Part shown: positions 1-15,491 of the stretch, piece after piece
How positions within the stretch are numbered: position 1 is the stretch's first letter
How the letters are laid out: the number at the start of each line of letters is the position of its first letter
Source: Selaginella moellendorffii
Taxonomy: Eukaryota > Streptophyta > Lycopodiopsida > Selaginellales > Selaginellaceae
Direction of reading: 5' to 3'
DNA length: 36,129 bases
NCBI RefSeq assembly: GCF_000143415.4
Contig: NW_003314436.1
Span: 84,150 to 120,278 of the forward strand
Program-made: the position numbers and the translations under genes
Notes under the pieces: generated by a model
What the model was told of the DNA's origin: nothing
Database searches by the model: none
The model's input: only the letters and a program-made list of their open reading frames with translations

Positions 1-53
1 ACTTTTTCATTCATTACTATTATTTATATAGCAAAGAATTTTACATTTATGCG

Positions 54-3000
54 CTACTTGGGAAGCACATTGGACTGGAAGATCCCGCTATAAGCAAACT
101 CTGGATCGTTGCCACGCGAGAGAACGTCTGTATCGTCATACAAACTTCCATCTCTGGTTCCGCTAAACTCAAACCCATTGCCGCTAGCGTCGTTGCCGTC
201 AATGAGGAGCAAGAGCTCGAGCTGCTTCACGACTTGGCCCATGCTTGGCCTGTTGGCCCCCGCCTCTTCGACGCACTGGAGTGCCAAGTCCACAAACTTG
301 ATGAGATCGCTCTGTGGAACGTTCTCCAGGTTGGGATCCAGTAAAGCTCCGAGAGCCGTCAAGCCACCCCTGTCCAGAGCTGTTTTCACCTCTCTCACGA
401 TGTATTTCCCGCGAGAGATCGGCTGCCGCGCTGTTAGAAGCTCCAAGAGCACCACACCGAAGCTGTAGACGTCGCTCTTCTCGGTGAGCTGCTGCGTCAT
501 GTAATACTCTGGATCGATGTATCCCTGTGTGGAAGAGAGCAATCAAAACAAAACAAAGACAAGAAAAAAGAAGAAAGTTTTTGCTTACCAGTGTTCCTTT
601 GACTTGTGTTATAGAGGCGTGAGCCCTGTCCTCCTTTCCCAGCCCGAAGTCAGCAACCTTGGCTTTCAGATTCTCGTCGAGTAAGATGTTGCCTGACTTG
701 ATGTCTCTGTGGATGATAGAAGGACTGGCAAGTTCGTGGAGGTAAGCCAGACCTTTGGCTGAATCAAGAGCAATCTCGACGCGTTTGTTCCAGCTGAGGT
801 GCCTTGAATTTGCTGCAAACAAGATAAGGAACCATCAAAACACATTCGAAAAAGTAAAAAACAGTTATGTTTACTACCAAGATGATCTCTCAAGCTGCCG
901 CTCGCCATGTATTCATAAACGAGCATCTGTGATCCTTGCTCGTAGGAGAATCCAATGAGGCCAACGAGGTTTCTGTGGTGCACCCGCGATAGAAGTTCGA
1001 TCTCAGTCTTAAACTCGCCGCTGCCTTGCATGGATCCTTCCTCAGCTTTCTTGATTGCGACTTCTTCTCCTGTTACTAAAACACCTTTGTACACCTGGAA
1101 GAAGCAGGTTAAAATAAGTAGAAGTTTCAAAAACAGTCACCTTTCCATAGCCTCCAGAGCCAATCTCATTTGCACTGCTGAAATTATTCGTCGCCTTATT
1201 AAGTTCGTGGAGTGAGAAATATCGAGCACCTTTGAGCTTTGGTGCGCTTCCGCTTTTTCCCATTGATCCCCAAGAAGCTGTAAGTCATATTTGTTACTCG
1301 GATCCCCTAAGAGCGGCAAAAACTTACTGAATGGTTTGGATAGTGCTTTGTCTGCTCTTTTCTTCTGGAACATAGCATAAGTGACAGCCGCAACTACAGC
1401 CAGGACTACCGCAACTGCTCCAACTGAGATCCCAGCAACTGCACCTTTGCTAAGACTTGATTTTTTTGCAGCAATATTACCTGATAATGAACAAGACATC
1501 AGGACAGAAAACACTCGAGACTTGAAAATTACCTCCAAGTGCAAAAGCCGAGATGACAGAATAAGGCCCGAATTCCGCTGGAAAACTAGCATTTGTATGG
1601 AGAGCAATTCGCGTAAGTATCTTCTCAGACTCCCTGTACTCCATCTTGTCCTTTCCTTTCTCAGGAAACACATAAACTATAACTTGAAGTCGATAGCTTG
1701 ACATCCATGCAGCACCTCCTACCGTCACCCGTTCCGGAGCTACGAGAGTTTGATAAGAGACGTTTGCTTTGACAGTATTCATTCTGTCCTGGCTGATGTC
1801 CGAGAAGGATGGAGCATTGAACTGGAAGATGATAGTGACAGGGAAAGCACACGAACACAGTTCCAGATTCCGGAGCTTGCCGTCGGTACAAGTGATTGAA
1901 CAGGTTTGATTGGTAGAGTTCCAAGTTGGTGAGATTATTGGCGCGCAGACAGCTTGGGACAGATGAAAGCTATTGTCGCTACAAACTGGATTTCCCACCA
2001 GGCTGCATGAAACATGCTTAGGATGAAAAAAGAAAGATTTAAACACATACGAGAGATTGAAGCTGTCAACAATGCCTATAGCTTGAGTGATCATGTTGCC
2101 GTTCAAGTTTACAGACTTTAGTCGCTTTACAGTACTCGGAAAAGTGACTGTTCCTGATAGCTGATTATTAGAAAGAGAGCTGACATAAAAGAAAAAATCT
2201 TAGACTTGATAATAAAATAGATTTCCTTACACAGATTCTAGTGCCGGAAGCGCAAAGAGGCCATCTGGAATCGTCCCATTCAGAAACCCCTTGTCAATTT
2301 TCCTTTACGAACAACAACCAGTTATTATAAAATGAAGGAAGTTGGCACTCACAATGTTTGCAAGTTTGTGAGATTTGAAATGCCCGGCGGAAACGGTTGA
2401 GGGCCATAAACGTTTTCACCCACATTTCTGAAAATTCCAACTGCATGAGTACAAAAAGGAGAAGGTTTTGCTTACAAAAGCAGTATGCCCTTCAGAGCAG
2501 AAAAATCTGGCAGAGTACCCACTAGACTGTTGTTGGCAAGGTGCCTGTAACAGTCATTCGTATCAATGAGCATCAAATTCAACACATTAACTTACAGTTC
2601 CAAAAGCTTTGGTATCTGATTGATAGTAGCGGGAATGGTACCTTGAACACGATTATTGTCAACCCTCCTGATAATAAAAATTATTGTCAGCTTTAAGCAC
2701 CACCAAATAGCAAAACTTACAAAATCTCCAAAGCCGCAAAGTTTCCGTACTCCACTGGAATTTCTCCAGTGAGAGCGTTGTTTTCAACCATCCTACATCC
2801 AAAAAATAAATTCTGGAAGAAATTGGAACAAGAAGGAAAGCACTAACAAGTGTCTAAGAAACTTTAGCGTCGCAAGTTCCTTGGGTAGACTTCCTGATAT
2901 TGAGTTGTTGAAAAGATGGCTATGTCGCAACAAAACGATATGAGGAAAGGACCATCAAATCAAAGCTACTTACATGTGAACAACGCTGGTGAGGTTGTCG

Positions 3001-3876
3001 AGGCCAATATTTTGAGGAACTGACGTAGAAACTGGCAGCGGACCAGTAAGACCATTTTGTGCGATGTCAAACCAAGTAACATTCGGGAAGCCACCAAGCT
3101 CCGGAGGAATACTTCCTGTCAATTTGTTCATGTTTAACGCACTGATAGACAACCTTTGTCAGCACCGAAAGCAGCAATTCTCTTGCTGAAGCTTACAAGA
3201 ACTTCATGTTTTTGAGAAGCCCAAGCTCTTTTGGCACTGATCCATAAAAGTTGCATCCTTGCAAACTCCTGCCAGGAATAGGTTGGTTTTAAAACGGGAG
3301 ATGGAAAAAGACGGGTACTCACAAGTATTGCAAGTTTGTCAGCCGGCCGAGCTCTTTTGGAATCTCTCCTGTCAATTGTGGGTTGAAGGAAAGGTCCCTA
3401 CAGTCCTTAGACAGATTAATAAGATCACGAACAACGAGAGACTGTTTCTTACAGGGCCACTAAATCGGTGAGATCTCCAATAGCGGATGATAGTGTGCCA
3501 GTTATGTCTCCTCGGTTGGAAATCCTGCCAGAAACCCAGTAAGTATGAGCCGATCTGAGAGGAAAGTGCTTACAATCGTATAACCGAGTTTGTGCTGTTG
3601 TTACACACAACTCCCCGCCAGGAAGAGCCACAGGGATCATAATCCGTCCAGTTGAGATGGGTTGATTGCCAGTTCTTGAAAAGGAGCTGCAAAGCAGCAA
3701 CTGGAAGAAGGAAGAACAGAAGAAAAAAAAAACGAAGATTAGTCTCCAAAGGAAGAAAGAAGAAGAAAAAAAATCCACTGAAGCTGACCATCTCGAGTAT
3801 TAGTAGCTCCCAGTACGTGGAGAAGAAATCGCCCAAAAATCCACAATGCTAGTCCCAGCCTCCTCCTCCACTCCAT
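54..3876 (-). CDS. LRR-VIII-1 receptor-like kinase (HPCA1/CARD1-like), 19 exons, 944 aa
   Basis: Plasma-membrane receptor Ser/Thr kinase. Spliced exons from start to stop, minus strand: 3876-3789, 3700-3574, 3524-3453, 3397-3323, 3268-3197, 3141-2974, 2919-2848, 2792-2721, 2667-2596, 2544-2476, 2427-2353, 2302-2231, 2179-2051, 2002-1533, 1480-1328, 1277-1141, 1094-878, 812-589, 524-54. The sum is 2835 nt, in frame throughout. Order: signal peptide (residues 1-24), LRR N-cap with DPCG, eleven LRR exons mostly 72 nt long, Cys-containing juxtamembrane ectodomain (388-544) with C422/C426 and C437/C439, TM about 554-578, kinase with GSGGYGK, K656, HRD (D750) and DFG (D768). Family length is about 950 aa, so the model is complete. 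Known family: HPCA1 senses extracellular H2O2 or quinones; the ligand here is unknown. The start was chosen because it gives a signal peptide and an 88-nt first exon identical in length and phase to that of the divergent neighbour. Confidence 0.93.
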
Positions 3877-4509
3877 TCCCAGCTCTCAATCACTCCCTGG
3901 AACAAGACATTTCTCACAAAACAATTCAACGCTTTCCTTACTGGTACTATCCTCTACCAAGTCAACCTACGTGAGGACATGCTTACCCTGTCACTCACGA
4001 CGCCAAGTTGATCGATTAAATCCCTGGACGACCGAGCCAGTCGCGCAATAGTGCCAGATCGAAGCGGCGCCACTGTGGATGGAAGCGACAAGCGCGTAGC
4101 ACCAGCAGGGCCCCTGCCGCTCGTAGCTGCCGGCATTGCGCTATCTCTTTCCATCCCGCCCTAGCTCAATACAAAATTCTCACTCTTGGGAACGGACGGC
4201 CTGGATTTGACTGCACGGATCGACGGCATAGAATGTACTTGATTAGAAGGGGAGAAAGAGTCAAAGCGCGAGAGTTTTGTTAGCGCGCAGTGGTCAAAAG
4301 ATTGGATCGTCCTTCGCAAAGCCGCGATTTGACTCGGCTGCGCAGTCATCTTCGTTCATTCAAATCCGGGTTCTGTGACTGGGTCTTTGCGAAAGTCCGT
4401 GCTAGAACACTAAATGCGCGAGCGGAGCTTGAGGGCCGGGTGGATTCCATCGCTTCGAGGTGCCCAAGAGGGAATTTTCGCCAGGTAGCCGGGAAGATTG
4501 ATCAGGGAC
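3877..4509. promoter_or_regulatory. Shared divergent promoter of the two receptor kinases, five W-boxes
   Basis: This 633 bp separates the start codons of the head-to-head kinases and must hold both 5' UTRs and promoters. TTGACY W-box sequences (WRKY binding core) occur at 3960-3965 (-), 4207-4212 (+), 4259-4264 (-), 4292-4297 (-) and 4329-4334 (+). Random expectation is below one per 633 bp. I see no clear TATA box, and short ORFs here have no hydrophobic segment or family match. Co-regulation by WRKY factors is inference. Confidence 0.6.
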
Positions 4510-8791
<4,282 letters not shown>

Positions 8792-11700
8792 TTCTTCTCC
8801 AGTCACATTTTCAAATTGGACGGTCGAGATCAAGAGCTTAGCTCAATGGACGGATTGGATGACACTTTCGCGAAGAACCCAAAAACAGGGCAATGGCTAA
8901 GCTTTGGCTGTTGTGCGGCTTCAGGGCTCGCTGTTGCTGCTGCTGTAACATACGAATTTTGTATAGGTTGAAATACATTGAGAACTTGATCTTTACAAAT
9001 TTATAAAATACATATGAGTTCATATGAAATATCATAAATCACGTAACGAATGTAGCATTCACCTCCTAATGAACAAGATCTTGCTCCTAAGACTAAAGGA
9101 GGAGTATTAAATAAAATATAACTTTTCACTTTCACTAGTTATTCTCTTGTTAAGATTCTTTAAAATTTACCTAGTAATTCACAAATACTATATAAAGATT
9201 GAGAGGTTAATGTATTAGTAATAATAATATGAAAAAAACTCAAAATTTCTCATGCTTGTAAGTATGGTTCTTGGTGTTCAGTTATACCTTCTCCCAAAAA
9301 TTGAACTTTATATCTTTAGATTCATCACAAAGAGGTGTATAAAGCTTTTATATTGAAAAAAATTATAAAAAATTAAAAATTTGATGATTATTCTTACTGA
9401 TAATATCAAGAATTGATCATATCAAAGATCTTCCCTTTCTCAATCACCATTAAGAAGTCATATTCCTACAAAAGAAGGATCCTTGATGACTATTGCTAGA
9501 ATTAGACTTATTTAGAGGCAGCAAACTAATGTGTGATAATTGATATTTTTCAATAAAATTTGAATTCAGCATTTGATTAAGTTTGGTAATTTTAGGTAGG
9601 AAGTGATGATGAAGGTAATTGAATATGATTGAACCATAAATTTTATGGGATTTGTAACTGTAATTCTTTTATAATTAGCCAAACAAGGAGATAAATTGTG
9701 CAGTTATTCTAACAAGTGTTAAAGTCCTTGCTAGTGTCTTTGTTCACCTATGAGTGTGAAGAAGATTTATAAACATAATTAAAGAAATAAATAATACTAT
9801 ATAATAATTGTCAGAAATAACACTATTGTAGTGTATGTGACTATGGGATAAAATTTAAATATATTGTCACGGTAGATCCTTGAACCTTGGGGGATAAATA
9901 GGGATAAAATAACCACTAAATGCTCTCTCATCAAATAATTACCTTTTTTCCACTTGATTTAAAAAGAAAAAGATAGAGTATCTTATATAACAAATGGCAT
10001 AGGTTTATTATACTCTTGAGTAAAGTATATTTTTACTCTTAAATTTGAAATTATATGTATTGAGAATCCATCGTATCAACCACAGGATATTTTCCCAAGA
10101 AGTGGAAGATTTGGCTCTAAAATTTTTAGAAATTCCAAAATGAGCTTTTATATCAAGTTTTAAATTGGATAGTAGGGTGAGAGTTTAACTTAATAAAAAT
10201 ATTTGACCATGCAAAGAACTGTGGGATATTTCCCCAAGAAAAAGTGGAAAATTTGGCTTTAAAATTTTTAGAATTTCCAAAATAAGCTTTTATATCAAGT
10301 TTTAAATTGGATGGTAGGGTGAACGTTCAATTTAATAGAGATTTGACATGCAAAGTACCCTAGAAATAGGGCACTCATATCCAATCTCGTATGAACTCTC
10401 ATGAACTTTTGACAGATTTAACTAAGAATTAAAAATATTTATTCATATTTTTTTAAAGTATTTAGAAGTTTATAAAATGTGAATATATTATTTAGTATGA
10501 AATATCATAGACTATCTAAACTCTTTATAAGCTAGGAATGCCATATGTTGCCTCATCAATAAAATAAGATTTATTTTGATTTGGATCTTTTATTGAAACA
10601 TGGCTAATTAAACAAGTAAACTTTTCATTATAGTCTCTAAGCATCATTTTCCCCAATTGGAAGTGTCAAAGTTCTATATAAGCATTTTCTATGTCATAGT
10701 GCAAAGTAAAATGTAAATGAAAAGCAATCTCACACTTATCTATGGTAGGCTATAATGCACTTTATCCCTCTTCTATTAAGTTAATTAAAAAATAGACAAC
10801 TACTTAATGAGATAAGTTATTTTATCCATATATATCCCTTAAGGTTTCATGGATTCATTGTGAGTAATATATTGAAATCTTATCTCATGACCACACATAT
10901 TACATAAATACCAAAGGTTTTATTTGCAACATAAACCAATTCCACCATAAAAAAACCCAACAACCAAAAACCTTTTTATATTGACTAGTTAAGCCAAATA
11001 CTCATTCAACTAAAAAAAATTAAAACATTAAATTAATCCACCAAGGAAGCCTTACCTAAAGCACCATTACCTATAAACTTAAATGTTTTGACATGTCTAC
11101 GTATTGTAGTAAATATGCTATGCATCTTTGTAAATAACTAAAAAGAATAATTTAAAAGATCATTCATTAAAATTGAAATATAAAAGGGAAGTGAATATTC
11201 TCTTTTTCCAATTAGTTAAGGGTATTAAGATATTTAAGATAAATATCTTTGGGTTTAAGTAATATTGAGTTATATAACTTCTAAACTTAAGAGTTTAAAT
11301 ACTTTTTTTGTGTGACCCTTTAATGTTTGAAAGAGGCTCTCCTCTCCACCATACCTTACTTTGACCTTGGACCCATGTTGACTACGTGGTCAAAGCTAAT
11401 GTTTAACACTTTGAGCTGGTGTTGGAGAGGCTGACATGATCTTCACTTTCATAGCTTCTAGCCAGCTTTTCTTCATCAAGGGGCTTGTGAATGACTTTCC
11501 TCTACTTCCTAATAGTGGAATTTATTATATTATTAGAGCTTGTATGGAATAGCACAATCAACTACTCAAGGTTTTCTTACCACCTAGTTTGCTGCCACTA
11601 CTTCCTTGTTATCATGTATGTTGAAAAATTTAGAGGATAAAGTTCAAGGTAAGGAGAGACTCTCCACAGCCAATCATGAATTTATGAGCTTTTGAGTGAG

Positions 11701-12012
11701 CAAAGCAAGAATAGGAAGTTGTATCAAAAGATGTGAAAGAACACCTTGGACAACATGAAGTTCCTCAAATGAACAAATACTTTAAATGGGTTGTAGAGGC
11801 ATTTAAAATGCAATTGCATTGAGAAAGGATGTTTGATCTCTACCAACATATCCTTATCCAATTTGCACACTAGAGATTTAACTTTAGTTTGTATTAGCAA
11901 CAAACAAGATTCTTGAATTAGAGAAAAATTTGAATATACTTAAAATTCTTAAATATTCTAGGCATATTCGCTACTACCATCTCAACAACACAGGTCTTTC
12001 TTTTTCCTCACT
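8792..12012. other. AT-rich intergenic region, no gene seen
   Basis: About 3.2 kb between the stop of the plus-strand kinase and the stop of the TBL gene. The first 100-200 bp must be the kinase 3' UTR. The rest is AT-rich with stops in all frames and no ORF I can relate to a family. A tandem duplication lies at 10085-10355 and a short CTG run near 8930. Segments around 11330-11700 are less AT-rich but give no readable protein; old transposon remains are possible but unsupported. Confidence 0.7.
10085..10355. repeat. Imperfect tandem duplication, two copies of about 132 bp
   Basis: Copy one is 10085-10216 and copy two 10224-10355, offset 139 bp. Both start with GGATAT then a CCCAAGAA segment, share a long middle ending in TTTTATATCAAGTTTTAAA, and end with ATTTGAC and ATGCAAAG. 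They differ by scattered substitutions and a few 1-3 nt indels. Non-coding. Confidence 0.85.
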
Positions 12013-13862
12013 TCAAATTAACTGTTGTCGCATGGTTTCTAGCACCATATCGTTCCAAGTATCCACCGGCCCAGGGATACACCAATGCAGGCAGTCGTTC
12101 TGGACGTGGCCCACAAACTCCTTGGAGAAAGGCTGGAAGTTCCTGTACGGCCCGGGGTGGCCATCCGGTCGAAGGTACGATATCTGTGTCACGTCCACCA
12201 TGGCCACCCGGTCGGCCCGCTCCAGACCGTCAAACACCTCCCGTTGGATCCTGTGCATCTCGAACGTCAAACTGTCCGTTGGGATCGTGCGGTTGGGATG
12301 GAACGGCACAGTCCTCTTGCAGCTCCCGCCGTTATCCCACCGTCCATCCTCGAAGTGGTCCGGGGAGAAGCTCCGGAGGATGGCCAGGCCTTTGAATCCC
12401 TGGAGTTTTGGGAGCTCGACCAGGACGTGTTTGAGGATCTCGCGATACGCGAAGTAGAAGCCCAGATTTGTGATGTTGAATCCGGGGCAGTGGTGGCAGC
12501 CGATGAGCGTGTTGTTTTGGAAGAAGAGGTTGTTCTTGAAGAACCACTGCCCCGAGGAGAGGATGAGGACGTCGAATTGGGTGATGTTTGCGAGCCAGAC
12601 GGGATCGAGCTTGTCCAGGAAGAGCTTGCTGTGGCCCTTTTCGATGCCGTGGGATTCGTCGTCGGTCTGGAAGGCGAGGTATGGCGACCAGAATGTGGAC
12701 ACGGTGAAATTGTTTGATGGGAACCACCATCTTACGTGCCTGTCTCCCTCGTCGGTGTATGTCTTGATCGGCTTCTCGATCTGAGAGGTGGAAAAGGAAA
12801 GTTAGCAAACTTCGATCCGGCATGAAACTTAAGATGAAAACTTGGCGTTTCCAGGAAAACATGAACAAGTTGCAAACAAAGATAAAAACATAAAGAATGC
12901 TAACGAAGAAAATATAAACCATGTCCAGGTAGTTTGTAGACCACTCCAATACAAAGAAAAGATGATATAGTGAAAACGGGACTAGGCAAACTGGGGATGA
13001 AGATGCCCAAGTTCTCCATCAAACCAAGAAGCATAGTACTCAACAACAAAGGAACACACAATGAGGACTTATGCCAAACAACGAAAATGGCTAAGTTTTT
13101 GGATCACTTTAAATCATGAAAGAGGAAATAACCGAAAGAACCAAGAACAACTTCACAGGACATGCTGAAAACTAAAGCTACAATAACCAACGAATGGAGC
13201 CTTCTAGGACAAGAACTAGCTTGGAAGACTTGCCTGAGAGAGCGTGCAAAGCAGTGCTTGCATATGGTTTCGAGCGATGGAATCACCGACAAATGCCATG
13301 AGCTTCCCTCTCATGAGCTCGATGAAGAGCGTAGTGTTGAATCGAGGCAACTCACAGTCGTCTGGCTTCCATCTCCAAAACATATACCCATTGTCTGGCC
13401 GACCATTCTTCAAACAATTCTGGTGTCCTTGGATGTGATTACATGTCTCGTTCGAGTACGTTGGCCCGACCTCGTCAGGGATCCATTCGCCCTGGAGGAG
13501 ATCACAGCCTCCTAAAATCAAAGAACTTAGATACCACGCTAGAAAAGATGGAAAAACGCTCTAACTTAGAAGTAAAGTATAGTCGAGTTACCTGATCGAT
13601 GCGAAGGAAGCGCGCTGAGATTCACGGACTGGATCATTTGCTGGAGCTCCGCCGAGAGATTTCGATCCCCTCCCATGCGCTCCGGGTAGACATGGAAGAG
13701 TGACAGCCTCACGAGCGCCAGAGGAAGAAGAACCATCAAAGCCCAGACTAAAACCAGCCTCTTGTGATGGAGGAGCTTGGCATTGCTTACTTGCGCAGAG
13801 ATCCCATCGTGGCCATATCCACTCGAATCGGGCGAGCCGGGATCCAGCCTCTGTACGGTCAT
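12013..13862 (-). CDS. Trichome birefringence-like (TBL) polysaccharide O-acetyltransferase, 438 aa
   Basis: Golgi type II membrane enzyme that transfers acetyl groups to wall polysaccharides. Exons, minus strand: 13862-13592, 13511-13234, 12780-12013 (1317 nt). Order: cytosolic tail, TM about 36-56, stem, TBL domain from C93, then PC-esterase (DUF231) domain with GDS at 166-168 in FVGDSIARN and the C-terminal D412-x-x-H415 motif (DCLHWCIPG). These are the Ser and the Asp/His of the catalytic triad. The block around GRPD and WRWKP resembles the TBL19-27 group, which includes the xyloglucan acetyltransferase AXY4; substrate assignment is inference. The in-frame TTG at 13946 is preceded by a stop at 13957-13959, so ATG 13862 is used. 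Intron 2 (12781-13233, 453 bp) has a GC donor (CAG|GCAAGT), and the splice is supported by phase and family continuity. Confidence 0.93.
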
Positions 13863-14755
13863 CTCTCTCGAAACTCGACAGTCATTCACAGATCCGGGCA
13901 GCTCAAATCTGTGTTTTGGAGTCTGGAACCAGTTCCAGGAACCCAATGCCAGAATCTAGGAGCCCACATTGCCCGATTTCGTCGATTTTGCGAGTGGCAA
14001 GAACCCACCAGACCCCTGCCCCCAAGAGAACCGGTGGGCAATGCGCAATGGAAGCGATCGCAAAGACAATGACCTACCAGAGCGTCAAAGGAAATCTAGC
14101 AAATGAGCACACTCATCACTTGCCTACCAACAACGAATGCGACCAAAAAGGAAAAAAGGATGAATTCTTTGCTAATTTACCTGTGGAGAGGGGCCTCGAA
14201 TGGATCCAACCCTTTGATGATCCGATAACTGCTGTTGCTTCCTTCCAAAGCGATGCCGCTTTTTAATTTCATTTATTCAATCTTTGTCAAATTTTCACCA
14301 TAGCCATGCTTGTGTCAGAAGTGCGTAACAACAGGTTGTCCTGTGGCGAATCATAATCCAATCAGCATTGTACATGAAAATCGAACAAAACATTTTCTCA
14401 AAGCAAGAGGACAATACGTCGGTGCTGGTTTAACGGTTAAATTCTAGATTAGTGGTGTTGACCGTTGAAAGTTGTGTTTGGTTAAATATAATTTGAGTCA
14501 ATTTTACAAATCATCTTAAGACCATGAATTTAAATTTTCATTTTAATTACGATATTTTTTTAGTTTTCTTAATTATGACTTAACAAAGATTAGAGTAATA
14601 AATTTTTGCCAATAATGGAAGTTTTAAATTTAAACATGTTTATAAAACCATAGTTTTTGGTAAGTTTGCTTAAGCAAAACAAAACATGTTAAGATTTATT
14701 CTACGAATATTCGAATAGATCTTCAAGCTAGGCCGTAAACCCTAACCACACAACA
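13863..14755. other. Divergent intergenic region between TBL and the unknown basic-protein gene
   Basis: About 890 bp upstream of two divergent genes. The TBL side (13863-14270) is GC-richer and holds antisense open frames without a family match. The 14280-14720 part is AT-rich. A telo-box AAACCCTAA (14737-14745) lies 10 bp before the plus-strand start codon. Nothing else is recognisable. Confidence 0.65.
14737..14745 (+). promoter_or_regulatory. Telo-box upstream of the unknown basic-protein gene
   Basis: AAACCCTAA, the plant telo-box motif often found near the transcription start of genes for ribosome biogenesis and translation, here 10 nt before the ATG at 14756. Confidence 0.6.
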
Positions 14756-15427
14756 ATGTGGAGCAGCAGCACGCTGAGGCGCCTCGCAAGCTCAATCTCC
14801 ACCGCCAAAGCTCTCGCCCACTCTTCACATTCCCCGAGGTACGTGACACCGGCTGCGCAACGATCGCCCTCGTCCCCGCCCACGCCGTGGAGCTGGAGTT
14901 ACTCCCAGCAGCGCTTCTTTGCCGCGGTGAGAACCACCAAGCGCTACCGGACCCAGAGAAGCAAGAAGAAGGCCAAGCCCGCTGGCCCGCGAAGGCTGGT
15001 TCCAGCGCCCAGCCTCCACACAAAGCCCGCAAGCTTTGTGAGGCGAGAGGGCCGGCTTACCGTCCACGAGCGCAAGCACGAGGAGTTTAAGCAGGTGCTC
15101 AGCCGCCTCGACATCAAGCAGTTTGCGTGGAAGAGCGGCGACGAGAGCGGCAAATCCAGGGAGCGAATGGAGCTCCGCAAGGCCGCCGACAACGTCAATC
15201 CCTTCGAGTGCATCCCGACTTTCCGGAAGAAGAGCGACTGTGGGCCTCCGCCTATAGCAATGAAGAAGCGTAAGGGAGCTGTGACGATTAGCGCTGTCAC
15301 GTTTGAGGAACGTACCAGGGGTGCTGGGAAGATCAAGAGCATCAAGGACCAGAAGAAGAGATTGCTCAACTTCAAGAGGCCACGGAGGCCGGCGCAGCTC
15401 AAGACTGATAAGCGAGACGAGGACTGA
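14756..15427 (+). CDS. Unknown basic protein, probable mitochondrial presequence, 223 aa
   Basis: One uninterrupted frame from ATG 14756 to TGA 15425-15427. I do not recognise the family. The N-terminus (about 60 residues) is rich in Ser, Arg and Ala and almost free of acidic residues, like a mitochondrial presequence. The rest is very basic, with Lys/Arg clusters near 62-80, 192-210 and the C-terminus, plus a mixed-charge helical stretch at about 103-147. No TM segment, zinc motif or catalytic signature is visible. A telo-box precedes the start, as it does for the EngB and WDR83 genes here. The next gene, EngB, is convergent with 64 bp between the stop codons. Basic composition, targeting signal and telo-box would fit an organellar ribosome-associated protein, but that is inference only. 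Confidence 0.75.
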   Translation: MWSSSTLRRLASSISTAKALAHSSHSPRYVTPAAQRSPSSPPTPWSWSYSQQRFFAAVRTTKRYRTQRSKKKAKPAGPRRLVPAPSLHTKPASFVRREGRLTVHERKHEEFKQVLSRLDIKQFAWKSGDESGKSRERMELRKAADNVNPFECIPTFRKKSDCGPPPIAMKKRKGAVTISAVTFEERTRGAGKIKSIKDQKKRLLNFKRPRRPAQLKTDKRDED

Positions 15428-15491
15428 GTGAGTGATGTAAAGATTCGTGTTGTTTGAAGTGGCAAAACGAGATAAGTTCTTAGCTAACCTC

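Noticed and set aside
3570-3836. Reading the Phe/Leu-rich stretch upstream of exon 2 of the minus kinase as its signal peptide
   Set aside because: The stretch is the polypyrimidine tract of intron 1. The alternative exon 3789-3876 gives a proper signal peptide with the same 88-nt length and phase as the paralogue.
12085-12717. 210-codon plus-strand ORF
   Set aside because: Antisense shadow of TBL exon 3, which has the full catalytic motifs.
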